Shown here: piece by piece, positions 37,450 through 47,400 of the stretch
Layout of the letters: every line of letters starts with the position of its first letter
Numbering within the stretch: the first letter of the stretch is position 1
NCBI GenBank assembly: GCA_050953005.1
Contig: JBMNLV010000010.1
Coordinates: 1-64,000 of the forward strand
Reading direction: 5' to 3'
DNA length: 64,000 bases
From: UBA6115 sp050953005
GTDB taxonomy: Bacteria; Bacillota; Clostridia; Christensenellales; Aristaeellaceae
Notes under the pieces: generated by a model
Databases searched by the model: none
What the model was told of the DNA's origin: nothing
What the model saw: the letters and a program-made list of their open reading frames with translations, nothing else
Position numbers and translations under genes: made by a program

Positions 37450-38484
37450 TTAATGCAAAGCTGAGGGAGCTATCCATTCATTCCTGAGGGCGGCATAGCA
37501 AACAACATCTTCAAAAACGCCTTGCTTATTCTTTATCATTTGACGCTGTATACCCTCGCGCTTCAACCCGGCTTTTTGGATGACCCTTCCGGATGCCGGG
37601 TTGGAGGCAAGGTGGCGCAGGACAATTCTGCGATAGCCAACTTCTGTAAATAAGAACTGTAAAACACGCTCCAGCGCTTCTGTCATGATGCCCCGGTTCC
37701 AGTATGCCCTACTGAGGCAGTAGCCTACCTCACAGGTCATCTGTTGCTCATTATGTGAGACTGTGGAAATGTCGCCAATCAGCTTGCCGTCCAGTTCAAT
37801 TCCCCAATGATAGAAAAAGGGATGCTGATAAGATTTGATCCAGTCGGACAACAACTGCCTTGTAAACTCAACATCAGGGTGTGGGGTCCAAGTGACAGTT
37901 TTTGCTACCTCCGGGTCGGAACACCAGTTATCAAACATAGCCTGGGCATCGCCTGCTGTGTATGGGCGAAGCAGCAAACGTTTACTGGACAGGGGAAGAG
38001 TACCCTTATGATTCATCATATTTTGCGAGGATGACGCTGGCGGCTTTACCTTGATTTTAAAGACTGCCTTGCGTCCCTGTTTCTGGCCAATACACGGCTG
38101 GTGAGCATCTTCCGGGAAAAACAAGGCAAACATTCCGGTTTTGAGATTCAGCCGGCTCCCCTGGTACGGGTCGGTACTCAGCATGATATCCTTTTGAGCG
38201 TCCCAGGTGCCAAAGCCTTTGATTTGCTCAATTGGAGCCCATGCGATGGTTTCCTCATGCAGCAGCACCAATTGCAGATCAATATACTCGCGATGCGCTT
38301 CCCAGGTGCCTCCTGCGTCCAGGCTGGTGTGCATCAGATTCAGAAAGGCATTGTCACCGCTGATGGCATGACGGCCATCTGGCAGGCTATCAAGATCAAG
38401 TGTCTTCAGCGCTTTGATGACTAGATCTAAGTTAGGGTTTAACCCCAGGTAGAAGTGAAGACGATCCAAGGTGTCCGCAATCAT
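37450..38484 (-). CDS. Fusion: YhcH/YjgK/YiaL (DUF386) domain plus GNAT acetyltransferase
   Basis: Residues 1 to about 150 match the beta-barrel YhcH family linked to sugar or sialic-acid metabolism (REYIDLQLVLLHEETI, FFPEDAHQPCIG with metal-type His and Glu). Residues about 165-344 match RimJ/RimL-like N-acetyltransferases (SSKRLLLRPYTAGDA, EVGYCLSRAYWNRGIMTEA, SNPASGRVIQKAGLKREG). The two halves share one open frame through a short PPASSSQN linker, with no ribosome binding site before the second half. ATG 38484 has AGGAGG four bases before it. Such a fusion is unusual; a lost stop between former neighbours is possible. Confidence 0.82.
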   Translation of the reverse strand: MIADTLDRLHFYLGLNPNLDLVIKALKTLDLDSLPDGRHAISGDNAFLNLMHTSLDAGGTWEAHREYIDLQLVLLHEETIAWAPIEQIKGFGTWDAQKDIMLSTDPYQGSRLNLKTGMFALFFPEDAHQPCIGQKQGRKAVFKIKVKPPASSSQNMMNHKGTLPLSSKRLLLRPYTAGDAQAMFDNWCSDPEVAKTVTWTPHPDVEFTRQLLSDWIKSYQHPFFYHWGIELDGKLIGDISTVSHNEQQMTCEVGYCLSRAYWNRGIMTEALERVLQFLFTEVGYRRIVLRHLASNPASGRVIQKAGLKREGIQRQMIKNKQGVFEDVVCYAALRNEWIAPSALH

Positions 38485-38518
38485 GACGCCTCCTGTTAAT
38501 TGGTGATTACTTTCGTTT

Positions 38519-38547
38519 AATATATGTTTTGTGGTGATGTATGTCAA
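38519..38547 (-). promoter_or_regulatory. Promoter of the YhcH-GNAT gene
   Basis: Minus strand: TTGACA (38542-38547), 17-bp spacer, TATATT (38519-38524); near consensus. Confidence 0.75.
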
Positions 38548-38581
38548 TGCGGCGTGACAATGGCATTTTGGATATTTTGGC

Positions 38582-38607
38582 CCAACAAAATGGGCCAACA
38601 AAATGGG
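38582..38607. repeat. 13-bp tandem duplication
   Basis: CCAACAAAATGGG occurs at 38582-38594 and immediately again at 38595-38607. With two bases upstream the first copy also forms a GGCCCA/TGGGCC hairpin. It lies between the divergent promoters of the YhcH-GNAT and hydrogenase genes. Confidence 0.8.
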
Positions 38608-38617
38608 ACTGTTTGAA

Positions 38618-38646
38618 TTGTTTACTTAGCGAACGAAATATAATAT
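38618..38646 (+). promoter_or_regulatory. Candidate promoter of the hydrogenase operon
   Basis: TTGTTT (38618-38623), 17-bp spacer, TAATAT (38641-38646). It would give a leader of about 240 nt. Confidence 0.5.
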
Positions 38647-38768
38647 AATAAAAAAGATATGATTCTCGCTGGCGGAAAGAAAAAATGTCACCATGTGTTT
38701 GGAAGATGCCGGCGGGTTAAAGATAATTGAAATCATCAGCTAATCGGAAAGATAGAAAGGATGGTTTA

Positions 38769-38831
38769 ATGGAATTGTCTGTGCTGTTTCAACCGGAGAA
38801 AACATGTGGGGGTGACATGGTGTTTGTGTAA
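38769..38831 (+). CDS. Possible 20-codon leader peptide before the hydrogenase genes
   Basis: ATG 38769 preceded by GAAAGGA opens a 20-codon frame ending in TAA (MELSVLFQPEKTCGGDMVFV). It ends 64 bp before the hydC start. Nothing identifies its role: it may be a leader peptide, a gene remnant or chance. The remaining ~330 bp of this intergenic region holds the promoters and the tandem duplication listed separately. Confidence 0.25.
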   Translation: MELSVLFQPEKTCGGDMVFV

Positions 38832-38895
38832 TACACACTAATAACAATGATAGCTGTACGGTATAAACCAAGAATGGAGAAAGGAAGGTCAAAAC

Positions 38896-39411
38896 ATGTC
38901 AACGCCTGCTAAACCACAAACCGAATCGACGGCACATCCGGAGGAGTTCAATGAGATCACCGATTTTATCGACCGGTATTATGCCGGTCGTAAAGACGCG
39001 TTGATTCAAGTTCTGCATGCAGCCCAGGAGATTTATGGCTACCTGCCGCTTGAACTGCAGAAGGTAATAGCGGAGAAGCTTGGTGTTTCACTTGCCAAAG
39101 TCGCCGGGGTCGTTTCCTTTTATTCGTTTTTTTCTACGAAGCCGCGTGGCAAGCATACGATACGGATCTGCCTTGGAACCGCCTGTTATGTACGCGGCGG
39201 CAAAAAACTGGTTGATCATCTAATCAAGAAGCTCGGAATTGAAATAGGTGACACGACGCCTGACCGGCTCTATACGTTTGAAATAGCGCGTTGCATTGGC
39301 GCTTGTGGTCTCGCTCCGGCACTGATGGTTGATGACGAAGTTTATAAACAGATGACACCTGCCAAGGTCGACAAACTGCTCGCTGAAATAGAAAAGGAGG
39401 AGACGCCATGA
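38896..39411 (+). CDS. Hydrogenase subunit HydC/NuoE-like ([2Fe-2S], thioredoxin fold)
   Basis: Electron-transfer subunit of 171 residues in the NuoE (24 kDa) family. N-terminal helical bundle (about 15-85; LLHAAQEIYGYLP-like), then [2Fe-2S] ligands in CLGTACYVRGG (C-x4-C) and CIGACGLAPALMV (C-x3-C). First of three overlapping genes that encode a cytoplasmic NAD(P)-linked [FeFe] hydrogenase of the electron-bifurcating type. GAAAGGAAGG precedes the ATG; the stop overlaps the next start (ATGA). Confidence 0.93.
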   Translation: MSTPAKPQTESTAHPEEFNEITDFIDRYYAGRKDALIQVLHAAQEIYGYLPLELQKVIAEKLGVSLAKVAGVVSFYSFFSTKPRGKHTIRICLGTACYVRGGKKLVDHLIKKLGIEIGDTTPDRLYTFEIARCIGACGLAPALMVDDEVYKQMTPAKVDKLLAEIEKEETP

Positions 39412-42400
39412 AAGAGAGAATTGCTTCAGTTCACGATCTGGAACGGATACGCGATGCGTTTATTGCGGAAGAGAAAGGGTACCGTTACCAGCTTCTCCTA
39501 TGCGCCGGAGCGGGCTGTGTCTCGTCTGGCTGTGAGAAAGTCTATCAGGCAGCTGAAAAGACTGTGAGAAAGCTCGGATTTTCCAGTCAGGTAAAGCTTT
39601 TACGGACAGGTTGTATCGGAACGTGTGCCGTTGGTCCCGTGATGCTGATACTGCCTGATAAAGTGTTTTTCACCGGGCTTGATGAGGCGGTCACAGAAAA
39701 AGTGCTCGACTCGTTTCTGACTGACGGAAAAATTCTCACAGAACACACATTTTACGATCATACAAAGGGTTGTCATATCCCGCACCTCGACGAGATCGAC
39801 TTTTTTTCCGAGCAGGTCCGAATCGCGTTGCGCAACTGCGGCCGCATCGACTACTCAGACCTGTCCGCTTATATCGCCGGAGGCGGTTATTTTGCCGCTG
39901 CCAAAGCGCTTTGCGGCGGTGATCCGGAGAGTGTTGTTACAACAATAGAAAAATCCGGATTGCGCGGCCGGGGCGGCGCGGGGTTTCCGACCGGCATCAA
40001 ACTCCGCTCGGGGAAAAATGCGAGTGATTCTGTCAAATATCTTGTCTGCAATGCCGACGAGGGCGACCCGGGTGCTTTTATGGATCGGAGTATTATCGAA
40101 GGTGATCCTCACACGCTGCTTGAAGGCATGCTCTTATCCGGCTTTGCAATTGGTGCGGAGAGGGGATTTGTTTATGTTCGTGCCGAATACCCGCTTGCGA
40201 TTGAGCGCCTGAAAGCAGCGATCGGGCAGGCAGAGGAAGCCGGACTGCTCGGTGAGAATATTTTGGATTCCGGATTTAGTTTTGATATCGATATCAGAAT
40301 CGGCGCCGGCGCTTTCGTTTGCGGTGAGGAGACAGCGCTTTTGGCCTCAATCGAAGGCCAGCGCGGCGAGCCGCGGCAAAAACCGCCTTACCCATTCCAG
40401 CGCGGCCTTTACGGACATCCGACAATTATCAATAATGTCGAGACGCTTGCGAATATTCCCGTGATTATGGAAAAGGGGAGTGACTGGTACAGGAGCGTTG
40501 GTACGGAAGAGGCGCCGGGGACCAAAGTTTTCGCGTTGGCCGGCGATATTATCAATACAGGGATTATTGAAGTCCCGATCGGCATGCCGATCGGAGATAT
40601 ACTGTTCAAGATTGGCGGTGGCGTAACGCCCGGCAAAGCATTCAAGGCGGCGCAGATCGGCGGCCCGTCCGGCGGTTGCGTGACGCAGGACAAACTGAAT
40701 ACGCCGGCTGATTACAAGCAGCTTGAAAAACTTGGAGCTATCATGGGGTCGGGTGGCTTGATTGCCATGGACGAAGATACGTGCATGGTCGATACAGCAC
40801 GCTATTTCATGGATTTTATCCGCGACGAATCGTGTGGACAGTGCACTGCCTGCCGGGTCGGGACGAAACGCATGCTGGAGATACTCGAGCGTATTACAAC
40901 CGGTAAAGGTGAGGAGGGCGATATTGATCTCCTCGTTGAACTTGGTGAAGCGGTAGCCGAAGGGTCGATGTGCGGACTCGGCCAGACAGCACCGAACCCG
41001 GTATTAAGTACGATACGTTATTTCCGGGATGAATACGAAGAGCATATCAAGAATCACTACTGCCGCGCCGGAGTCTGTCAGGATCTTTTCGTATCACCTT
41101 GTGAGAACACCTGCCCGGCAAACATCAATATTCCGGGCTATCTTGCGCTGATCGCGAATGGCCGCTTCCTTGACGCAGATCTATTAATCAGGCGTGAAAA
41201 CCCGATGCCGTCAGTCTGCGGACGTGTTTGTACGCATCCTTGTGAGCATAAATGCCGTCGCGGAACGGTCGATGAGGCGGTCTCCATTTGTGCATTAAAG
41301 CGCTTTGTCGCTGATTATGCCTATGCAAACAGGACGACTCACAGCGACCCTGTCGTGAAGAAGATCGACAGGAAGGTCGGCGTGATCGGCGCTGGCGCGG
41401 CTGGACTGACTTGCGCTTACTACCTCGCGCGTAAAGGCTATACGGTTGATGTTTACGAGATGAATCATGTCGCTGGCGGTGTGCTGGCTTACGGCATACC
41501 GGAATATCGTTTGCCGAGTACGGTTCTGCGCCGTGAAATTGAGGAGATGCAGCGCTCAGGATTCCAGCTTCACTTGAATAAGGAAGTCGGCAAAGACATT
41601 GATTTTGAGACACTTCGAAAGGAAACGGACGCCGTCTTCGTCGCAATCGGCACACAATTTCCCCAGAAGATCAACATTCCCGGCGAAGATCTGGAAGGCG
41701 TGCTGCCTGGCATCGAATTTCTTAAGGAAGTGAAACTATACGGCAATGTTCGTTTCGATGGAAAAAAAGTTGCCGTAATCGGCGGAGGCAATACGGCGGT
41801 CGATGCGGCCCGAACGGCAATTCGACTTGGCGCGTCTTCAGTTACGATCCTCTATCGCCGAACCGAGGCGCAAATGCCGGCCTATCGTGAGGAAGTCGAG
41901 GAGGCGATCAGGGAAGGTGTCAAGGTCAAGGAACTTGTTTCCCCGCTGCGCTTTATCGCGTCTGAAGATGACGGAAGGCTTAGTGCAATCGAATGCATGC
42001 GCCGTACGCTGACAAATTTTGATCGCCAGGGGAGGAGAAACACGGTCGAAATTCCCGAGAGTAATTTTATTTTTGATGTTGACGTCGCAATTGTAGCTAT
42101 CAGCCAAAATGCCGACTTGCCGTTTATAAAAAAAGAAGATGTCAGCATGACGCCCTGGGGCACGTTTATTGTTGATCCCGACACACAGATGACGACGATC
42201 GACGGTGTCTTTGCCGGAGGTGATATCGTTCGTGGCCCGCACGAAGTCATCACTGCAATTGCCGATGGCAAACACGCCGCAAGTGCGATTGACCGCTATC
42301 TCGGTGGAAACGGAGAACTGAACAAAGGGCCTGAGATTGAGATTCCGGAGATCAAAGACGATGATGACATTGACTCGATCGGGCGTTTCCCGGAAGATTT

Positions 42401-42509
42401 TCTCCCGCTCGAAAAACGGACAGGATCGTTTGCTGAAGTAAATCTTGGCTTCCATAAATTGAACGCAATGGCAGAAGCTATGCGTTGTCTGCACTGTGAT
42501 CGGAGGTAA
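39408..42509 (+). CDS. Hydrogenase subunit HydB/NuoF-like fused to a GltD-like FAD/NADPH domain
   Basis: 1033 residues. About 25-120: NuoE-type [2Fe-2S] domain (CAGAGC, CIGTC). About 165-560: NuoF-type FMN/NADH module (GLRGRGGAGFPTGIK, ADEGDPGAFMDR) with [4Fe-4S] ESCGQCTACRVGTKRM. About 560-1030: glutamate-synthase small-subunit-like part with two 4Fe-4S motifs (CENTCPANINIPGY, CGRVCTHPCEHKCRRG), FAD-binding VIGAGAAGLTCAYYL, and NADPH-binding VIGGGNTAVDAARTAIRL. Normal HydB ends with ferredoxin-type clusters; the GltD-like half suggests direct electron exchange with NADPH. The reading frame is continuous. Three bases separate it from hydA. Confidence 0.93.
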   Translation: MKERIASVHDLERIRDAFIAEEKGYRYQLLLCAGAGCVSSGCEKVYQAAEKTVRKLGFSSQVKLLRTGCIGTCAVGPVMLILPDKVFFTGLDEAVTEKVLDSFLTDGKILTEHTFYDHTKGCHIPHLDEIDFFSEQVRIALRNCGRIDYSDLSAYIAGGGYFAAAKALCGGDPESVVTTIEKSGLRGRGGAGFPTGIKLRSGKNASDSVKYLVCNADEGDPGAFMDRSIIEGDPHTLLEGMLLSGFAIGAERGFVYVRAEYPLAIERLKAAIGQAEEAGLLGENILDSGFSFDIDIRIGAGAFVCGEETALLASIEGQRGEPRQKPPYPFQRGLYGHPTIINNVETLANIPVIMEKGSDWYRSVGTEEAPGTKVFALAGDIINTGIIEVPIGMPIGDILFKIGGGVTPGKAFKAAQIGGPSGGCVTQDKLNTPADYKQLEKLGAIMGSGGLIAMDEDTCMVDTARYFMDFIRDESCGQCTACRVGTKRMLEILERITTGKGEEGDIDLLVELGEAVAEGSMCGLGQTAPNPVLSTIRYFRDEYEEHIKNHYCRAGVCQDLFVSPCENTCPANINIPGYLALIANGRFLDADLLIRRENPMPSVCGRVCTHPCEHKCRRGTVDEAVSICALKRFVADYAYANRTTHSDPVVKKIDRKVGVIGAGAAGLTCAYYLARKGYTVDVYEMNHVAGGVLAYGIPEYRLPSTVLRREIEEMQRSGFQLHLNKEVGKDIDFETLRKETDAVFVAIGTQFPQKINIPGEDLEGVLPGIEFLKEVKLYGNVRFDGKKVAVIGGGNTAVDAARTAIRLGASSVTILYRRTEAQMPAYREEVEEAIREGVKVKELVSPLRFIASEDDGRLSAIECMRRTLTNFDRQGRRNTVEIPESNFIFDVDVAIVAISQNADLPFIKKEDVSMTPWGTFIVDPDTQMTTIDGVFAGGDIVRGPHEVITAIADGKHAASAIDRYLGGNGELNKGPEIEIPEIKDDDDIDSIGRFPEDFLPLEKRTGSFAEVNLGFHKLNAMAEAMRCLHCDRR

Positions 42510-42512
42510 TGT

Positions 42513-44306
42513 ATGCTCACACTAACAATAAACGGCCGTACTGTCCAGGCAACAGAAGGATCGACGATTCTTGAAGCGGCTGAACAAAACAATATTCATA
42601 TCCCGACGCTTTGTTACCTGAAGGGAAAGCATCAGGCTGGTGCCTGTCGGATTTGTCTTGTTGAAGTAAAGGGCGCGAAAACGCTCCAAGCTTCCTGCAT
42701 TACACAGGCCCGGGAAGGGATGGTTGTCCTGACGAACAGTGAGCGTGTGCGCCGGACAAGAAAAATTATGTACGAACTCTTGATGTCCGACCATGACAGC
42801 GATTGCCTGTTCTGCCGGCGTAATCAGGACTGCGAGTTGCAGGCGCTCGGGCGCACGCTCGGCATCACTGAGTCGCGCTTTGCCGGCGAGCGGTCCCTGG
42901 CTCCGTTGGACCGCACAGCCGCGATTACACGCGACATGTCAAAATGCATTCTCTGCCGCCGATGTGTTACTGCATGTGCTGAAGTACAGGCTGCCGGCGT
43001 ACTCAATGCTCAAAACCGGGGCTTTGACACGGTTATCGGGCCGGCTGGCGATCTTTTGCTCGATGAGGTTGCTTGCGCCTACTGCGGGCAGTGTGTTTCT
43101 GTTTGCCCGACCGGAGCGCTGACGGAAACTGATTCGCTCGCACCTGTTATTGATGCGCTGAACGATCCTCAGAAACGTGTTGTTGTCCAGGTCGCGCCTG
43201 CTGTTAGGGTCGCGATCGGCGAGGAATTCGGATACCCGGCGGGGACAAGGATGACAGGAAAACTCGCAGCTTCGCTCAGGGAAATAGGCTTTGATGATGT
43301 TTTTGACACGAACTTCGCAGCTGACCTTACGATTCTTGAGGAAGGGACAGAGTTTTTAGCCCGCGTTTCTTCATTTCTAAACGGAGGCGATGTAAAGCTC
43401 CCGATGGTAACGAGTTGCAGCCCTGGTTGGATCAAATACATCGAAAACCATTACCCTGAATTGCTTTCACACTTATCGACCTGCAAGTCGCCGCAGATGA
43501 TGCTCGGTGCGCTTGTAAAATCGTTCTATGCTGAAAAAATAGGCGTTGATCCCGCTTCATTATTTGTAGTCTCAGTGATGCCATGTACTGCGAAAAAATT
43601 CGAGATTACGCGTGAGGAGATGGATATTGACGGGTTGAAGAATGTTGATGCGATTTTAACAACAAGAGAGCTCGCTGCCTTAATCCGTCAGTTTGGCATC
43701 CCCTTCCGCGAACTCGAAGACAGCGAATTCGACCGGCCGCTTGGCTTGTCAACAGGCGCCGCAGATATATTCGGTGTTACCGGCGGTGTAATGGAAGCCG
43801 CACTTCGAACGGTATACGAAGTTGTCACTGGCAGGGAATTCCCGTTTGAAGGGTTGCGATTAAAGGCAATTGAAGGGTTCGATCAGATCAAAACGGCGAC
43901 GCTGACGATCAAAGATCCCTTGCCCGCCTATCAGATGTTAGACGGACTTGAAGTGAAGATTGCGGTGACGAGCGGCCTTGATGGCGCGCGAAAACTTGTT
44001 GAAGAGATACAGGCGGGAACTTCGCCTTATCACTTTATCGAAGTGATGGGTTGTCCTGGCGGTTGTATCGTCGGAGGCGGGCAGCCGCGTAGCCATGATC
44101 CCTTGATCAAAGAGAAGCGCATGCAAGCAATCTTCAGTGAAGATGAGAGCAAGACTCTCAGAAAATCACATGAAAACCCCGATCTGATTGCCTTATACGA
44201 TACGTATCTCGGCGAACCGAACAGTGACGTTGCACATAAGCTATTGCACACGCATTACGTGCCGCGCGGGTTGTATAATGAGCTTTTGATACAAAAGAAA
44301 GCATGA
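42513..44306 (+). CDS. hydA: [FeFe] hydrogenase catalytic subunit HydA
   Basis: 597-residue subunit that makes or oxidises H2. N-terminal [2Fe-2S] domain (CYLKGKHQAGACRICLVEV), a His/Cys-ligated [4Fe-4S] (HDSDCLFCRRNQDC), two ferredoxin clusters (CILCRRCVTAC, CAYCGQCVSVCP), then the H-cluster domain with L1 TSCSPGW near residue 300, L2 MPCTAKKFE near 356, and L3 EVMGCPGGCIVGGGQP near 510. This is the modular form found in trimeric bifurcating hydrogenases. GGAGG precedes ATG. No maturase genes (hydE/F/G) are in the window. Confidence 0.96.
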   Translation: MLTLTINGRTVQATEGSTILEAAEQNNIHIPTLCYLKGKHQAGACRICLVEVKGAKTLQASCITQAREGMVVLTNSERVRRTRKIMYELLMSDHDSDCLFCRRNQDCELQALGRTLGITESRFAGERSLAPLDRTAAITRDMSKCILCRRCVTACAEVQAAGVLNAQNRGFDTVIGPAGDLLLDEVACAYCGQCVSVCPTGALTETDSLAPVIDALNDPQKRVVVQVAPAVRVAIGEEFGYPAGTRMTGKLAASLREIGFDDVFDTNFAADLTILEEGTEFLARVSSFLNGGDVKLPMVTSCSPGWIKYIENHYPELLSHLSTCKSPQMMLGALVKSFYAEKIGVDPASLFVVSVMPCTAKKFEITREEMDIDGLKNVDAILTTRELAALIRQFGIPFRELEDSEFDRPLGLSTGAADIFGVTGGVMEAALRTVYEVVTGREFPFEGLRLKAIEGFDQIKTATLTIKDPLPAYQMLDGLEVKIAVTSGLDGARKLVEEIQAGTSPYHFIEVMGCPGGCIVGGGQPRSHDPLIKEKRMQAIFSEDESKTLRKSHENPDLIALYDTYLGEPNSDVAHKLLHTHYVPRGLYNELLIQKKA

Positions 44307-44372
44307 GCGAAACAGTCGGTTGCGTACTCAATCTCATAGTATTCTTTTATGTATGAATGTTCCGCCAAATCA

Positions 44373-44427
44373 GCCTACAGTCACGCTCGTTACTTTATAA
44401 TATAGATTTAACAGCGTGACTGTAGGC
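44373..44427. repeat. 15-bp perfect inverted repeat after hydA
   Basis: GCCTACAGTCACGCT (44373-44387) and its exact reverse complement (44413-44427), separated by 25 A/T-rich bases. It may be part of transcription termination, or ends of a small mobile element; no coding between the arms. Confidence 0.8.
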
Positions 44428-44431
44428 GATC

Positions 44432-44465
44432 AAAAAGACAGTTGCTGTGAGGCAGCTGCCTTTTT
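44432..44465. terminator. Bidirectional terminator between hydA and mfd
   Basis: A5-G..C stem pairs with C-T5: 14 pairs with one A-C mismatch and one G-U, loop TGTGAG. T5 follows on the plus strand and the A5 gives T5 on the minus strand, suited to ending both convergent transcripts. Confidence 0.75.
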
Positions 44466-44486
44466 GCTGTAAACAAAAAAGGGAAG

Positions 44487-47400
44487 CTAATCAGGCTTTA
44501 TTGTCGAGGTATCCTTTGGTACTTCTTCGATTATTTCCAGCAGCTTCTCGATTTCAAGAATGCCCTTTTTGAGCGCTTCCTCCTGGCTTGCTCCTCGCAG
44601 ATGTATCAATAGTGTTGTGCGTTTGCCTGACTGAAGCGACATGCTGGTGCCAATGCTGCTCAACGCGGTGTATAGCTTGACCGGATCAACAGCGAACTGA
44701 GGATTGAAGCGCAACACCAGTGCATCCCGGTTATAGCGCACCTGATCAGCGCCCAAGGTGTTGGCCAGCGCGCGTAGCCGCGCGATTGCTATCAGGTTCA
44801 TAACCGGTTTATCCGGCTCTCCAAAACGGTCTATCAGATCGGCAATCATTTCGCTTTCGTCATCACGGCTGCGAATCATTGAGATGCGTTTATAAATCTC
44901 AATGCGCTGAGCTTCGCCGCGGACATAACTCTCAGGCAGGAAGGCGTTTACATGCAGATCCACACGGGTTTCCAGCTCGCTTTGGCGCAGCGCGGACGGA
45001 TCGCCCTGAGCCTCACGGATTGCCTCCTCGATCATCTTGACATACATGTCATAGCCCACTGTCGCTACCTGACCTGACTGTTCAGGGCCAAAGATATTGC
45101 CTGCGCCGCGAATTTCAAGGTCTCGCATCGCAATACGGAAACCGGCGCCAAAAGCAGTGAACTCCTTGATGGCTGTAAGTCGCTTCTGTGCCGTCTCGGA
45201 AATGGATTTATCCGGGCGGACAGTAAAAAACGCGTAGGCAGCACGGGAAGAACGCCCTACGCGTCCACGCAATTGGTAGAGTTGGGACAAGCCAAAATGA
45301 TCAGCGTCATATACAATCAAAGTGTTTGCGTTCTGGATGTCCAATCCGTTTTCTATAATGGTGCTGCATAGCAGCACATCATGCTGGGCCAGATAAAACT
45401 CGTGCATGACATCTTCCAGCACCTGCTCAGGCATTTGACCGTGGGCTACGGCAATACGTGCCTCAGGCACCAATTGACGCAGATGCGATGCCATGCGCTC
45501 AATATCCACAACGCGATTGTACAGGAAAAACACCTGTCCTTCCCTACCAATCTCACGCAGAATGGCGTCACGGATGAGACTGTCAGAATAATCAATGACA
45601 TAGGTTGACACCGGAAAACGATCCTCCGGCGGTGTCTCCAGCAAACTCATGTCGCGAACACCCACCATGCTCATGTGCAGGGTCCGGGGGATGGGTGTAG
45701 CGCTGAGGGTAAGCACATCCACCGTGTTTTTAAGGCTCTTGATTTGCTCTTTGTGACGTACACCAAAGCGTTGTTCCTCATCAATCACCAACAGACCCAG
45801 GTTCTTGAACATGACATCCCGACTCAACAACCGGTGGGTGCCAACCAGGATGTCAACCTTGCCTTCCCGTGTTTGAGCAAGTGTCATGCGGTTTTCTTTT
45901 GGCGAGCGAAAGCGGCTGACAAACTGGACATTGACCGGGAAGCCTTCAAAACGCTTGATCAAAGTGCGTACATGCTGTTGTACCAGGATTGTTGTAGGGG
46001 CTCAGGAAGGCTACCTGTTTACCGTTCATGACCGCGCGGAAAGCGGCGCGCATGGCTACCTCGGTCTTTCCATAGCCTACATCACCGCACAGCAATCGAT
46101 CCATGTTGCGCGGTTGTGCCATGTCTCCAAGTACTTCATTAATCGCCTGTTCCTGGTCAGGTGTCAATTCATAATCAAACTGATCAGCAAACTGACCCTC
46201 AAAGGGATCGAAAGGTTCAAAAGCATAGCCCGGGATAGCTTGACGGGCAGCATAAAGCTTAACCAGGTCAAAGGCAAGTTGTTTGAGTCCGGCTTTCACT
46301 TTGGATTTTTGCTTGTTCCATGTATTGCTGCTCAGGTCATTCAGCGGCGGTGCTGTGTCTGGGCTGCCTATATATTTCTGCACACGGTCAAACTGATCTG
46401 CCGGAACATACAGTTTGTCACTGCCGCGGTACTGTATAAAGAGATAGTCCCGCCAGATCCCCTCAGACTGCAATCGAACGGTGCCCTGATATATACCGAT
46501 GCCATGATGGTCATGCACAACGTAATCGCCAATTGACAAATCAGTGAAAGCTTCAATACGCTGACCGACAGTGCGTGCTTTTCGGGCTTTGGTGCGCGAG
46601 GAGCCAAACAGCTCCCTCGGCGCGATCACTGCCAGTTTGGCGCCAGTATCAAGAAACCCTTCTGAGAAGCTGCCCGACAACAACGTGATACTGCCGGCGA
46701 CGGTCAAATCATCTGTTTCAGATACCGCAGCCGAGATGCCCTGCGCGGCCAACGCAGCGGCCAAACGCTCGCTGCGCGACTGACCGCCTGTGAACAGCGC
46801 GATTGCAAAGCCCTGTTCCTGCCAGGCAGCAATGTCACTTGACAATGCCTGCAGCCTGCCACGATAGTTATCGACACGCAATCCCGGAAAGGGATGGCTG
46901 TGCTCGGGCGCCAGGCCGCCCATTCCATGCAGCAGCTCAGTCAACAGTAATAATGGCCTTTTCTTTAATAGAGAGATCACTGCCTCATGTGTACGCAAAA
47001 GGCCGGACTGTGCCGGGTGGGCCTGGTTTGCTTCCAGCGCGGCTGCAAACAATTCAATGTGAGCCTTTTCAGCGTCCTCAAGGCGCTGGGATACGCGGTC
47101 AGGTGTATCCAGAACTACTCCCGCTCCTGGCAGCCATGACAGCAAAGAAGCGCTTTCATCATACAGCAGGTGTGTCCATAGCATGGCATTGTCAATAGTA
47201 CCGTCTCGCATCAGTTGCTCAAGGTCTGGTGTGACGTACTGACTTTCCCAGGCGGGCAACATGCCGGTTTCTACGGGATACTGAGCCAAGGCTTGCTCAA
47301 GACGTAATGCCGCAAGTCTGCGCTCATTCGGGGGAATGAGGTATTCGTTTGCCGGGCATATGCGCAATTTGGGCAGCGTCTGCGCGCTGCGCTGAGTCAA

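Noticed and set aside
38896..44306. Hydrogenase operon as a recent horizontal transfer
   Set aside because: By eye the codon choice looks somewhat different, but I cannot compute it and no integrase, tRNA or flanking repeat pair supports a mobile island.
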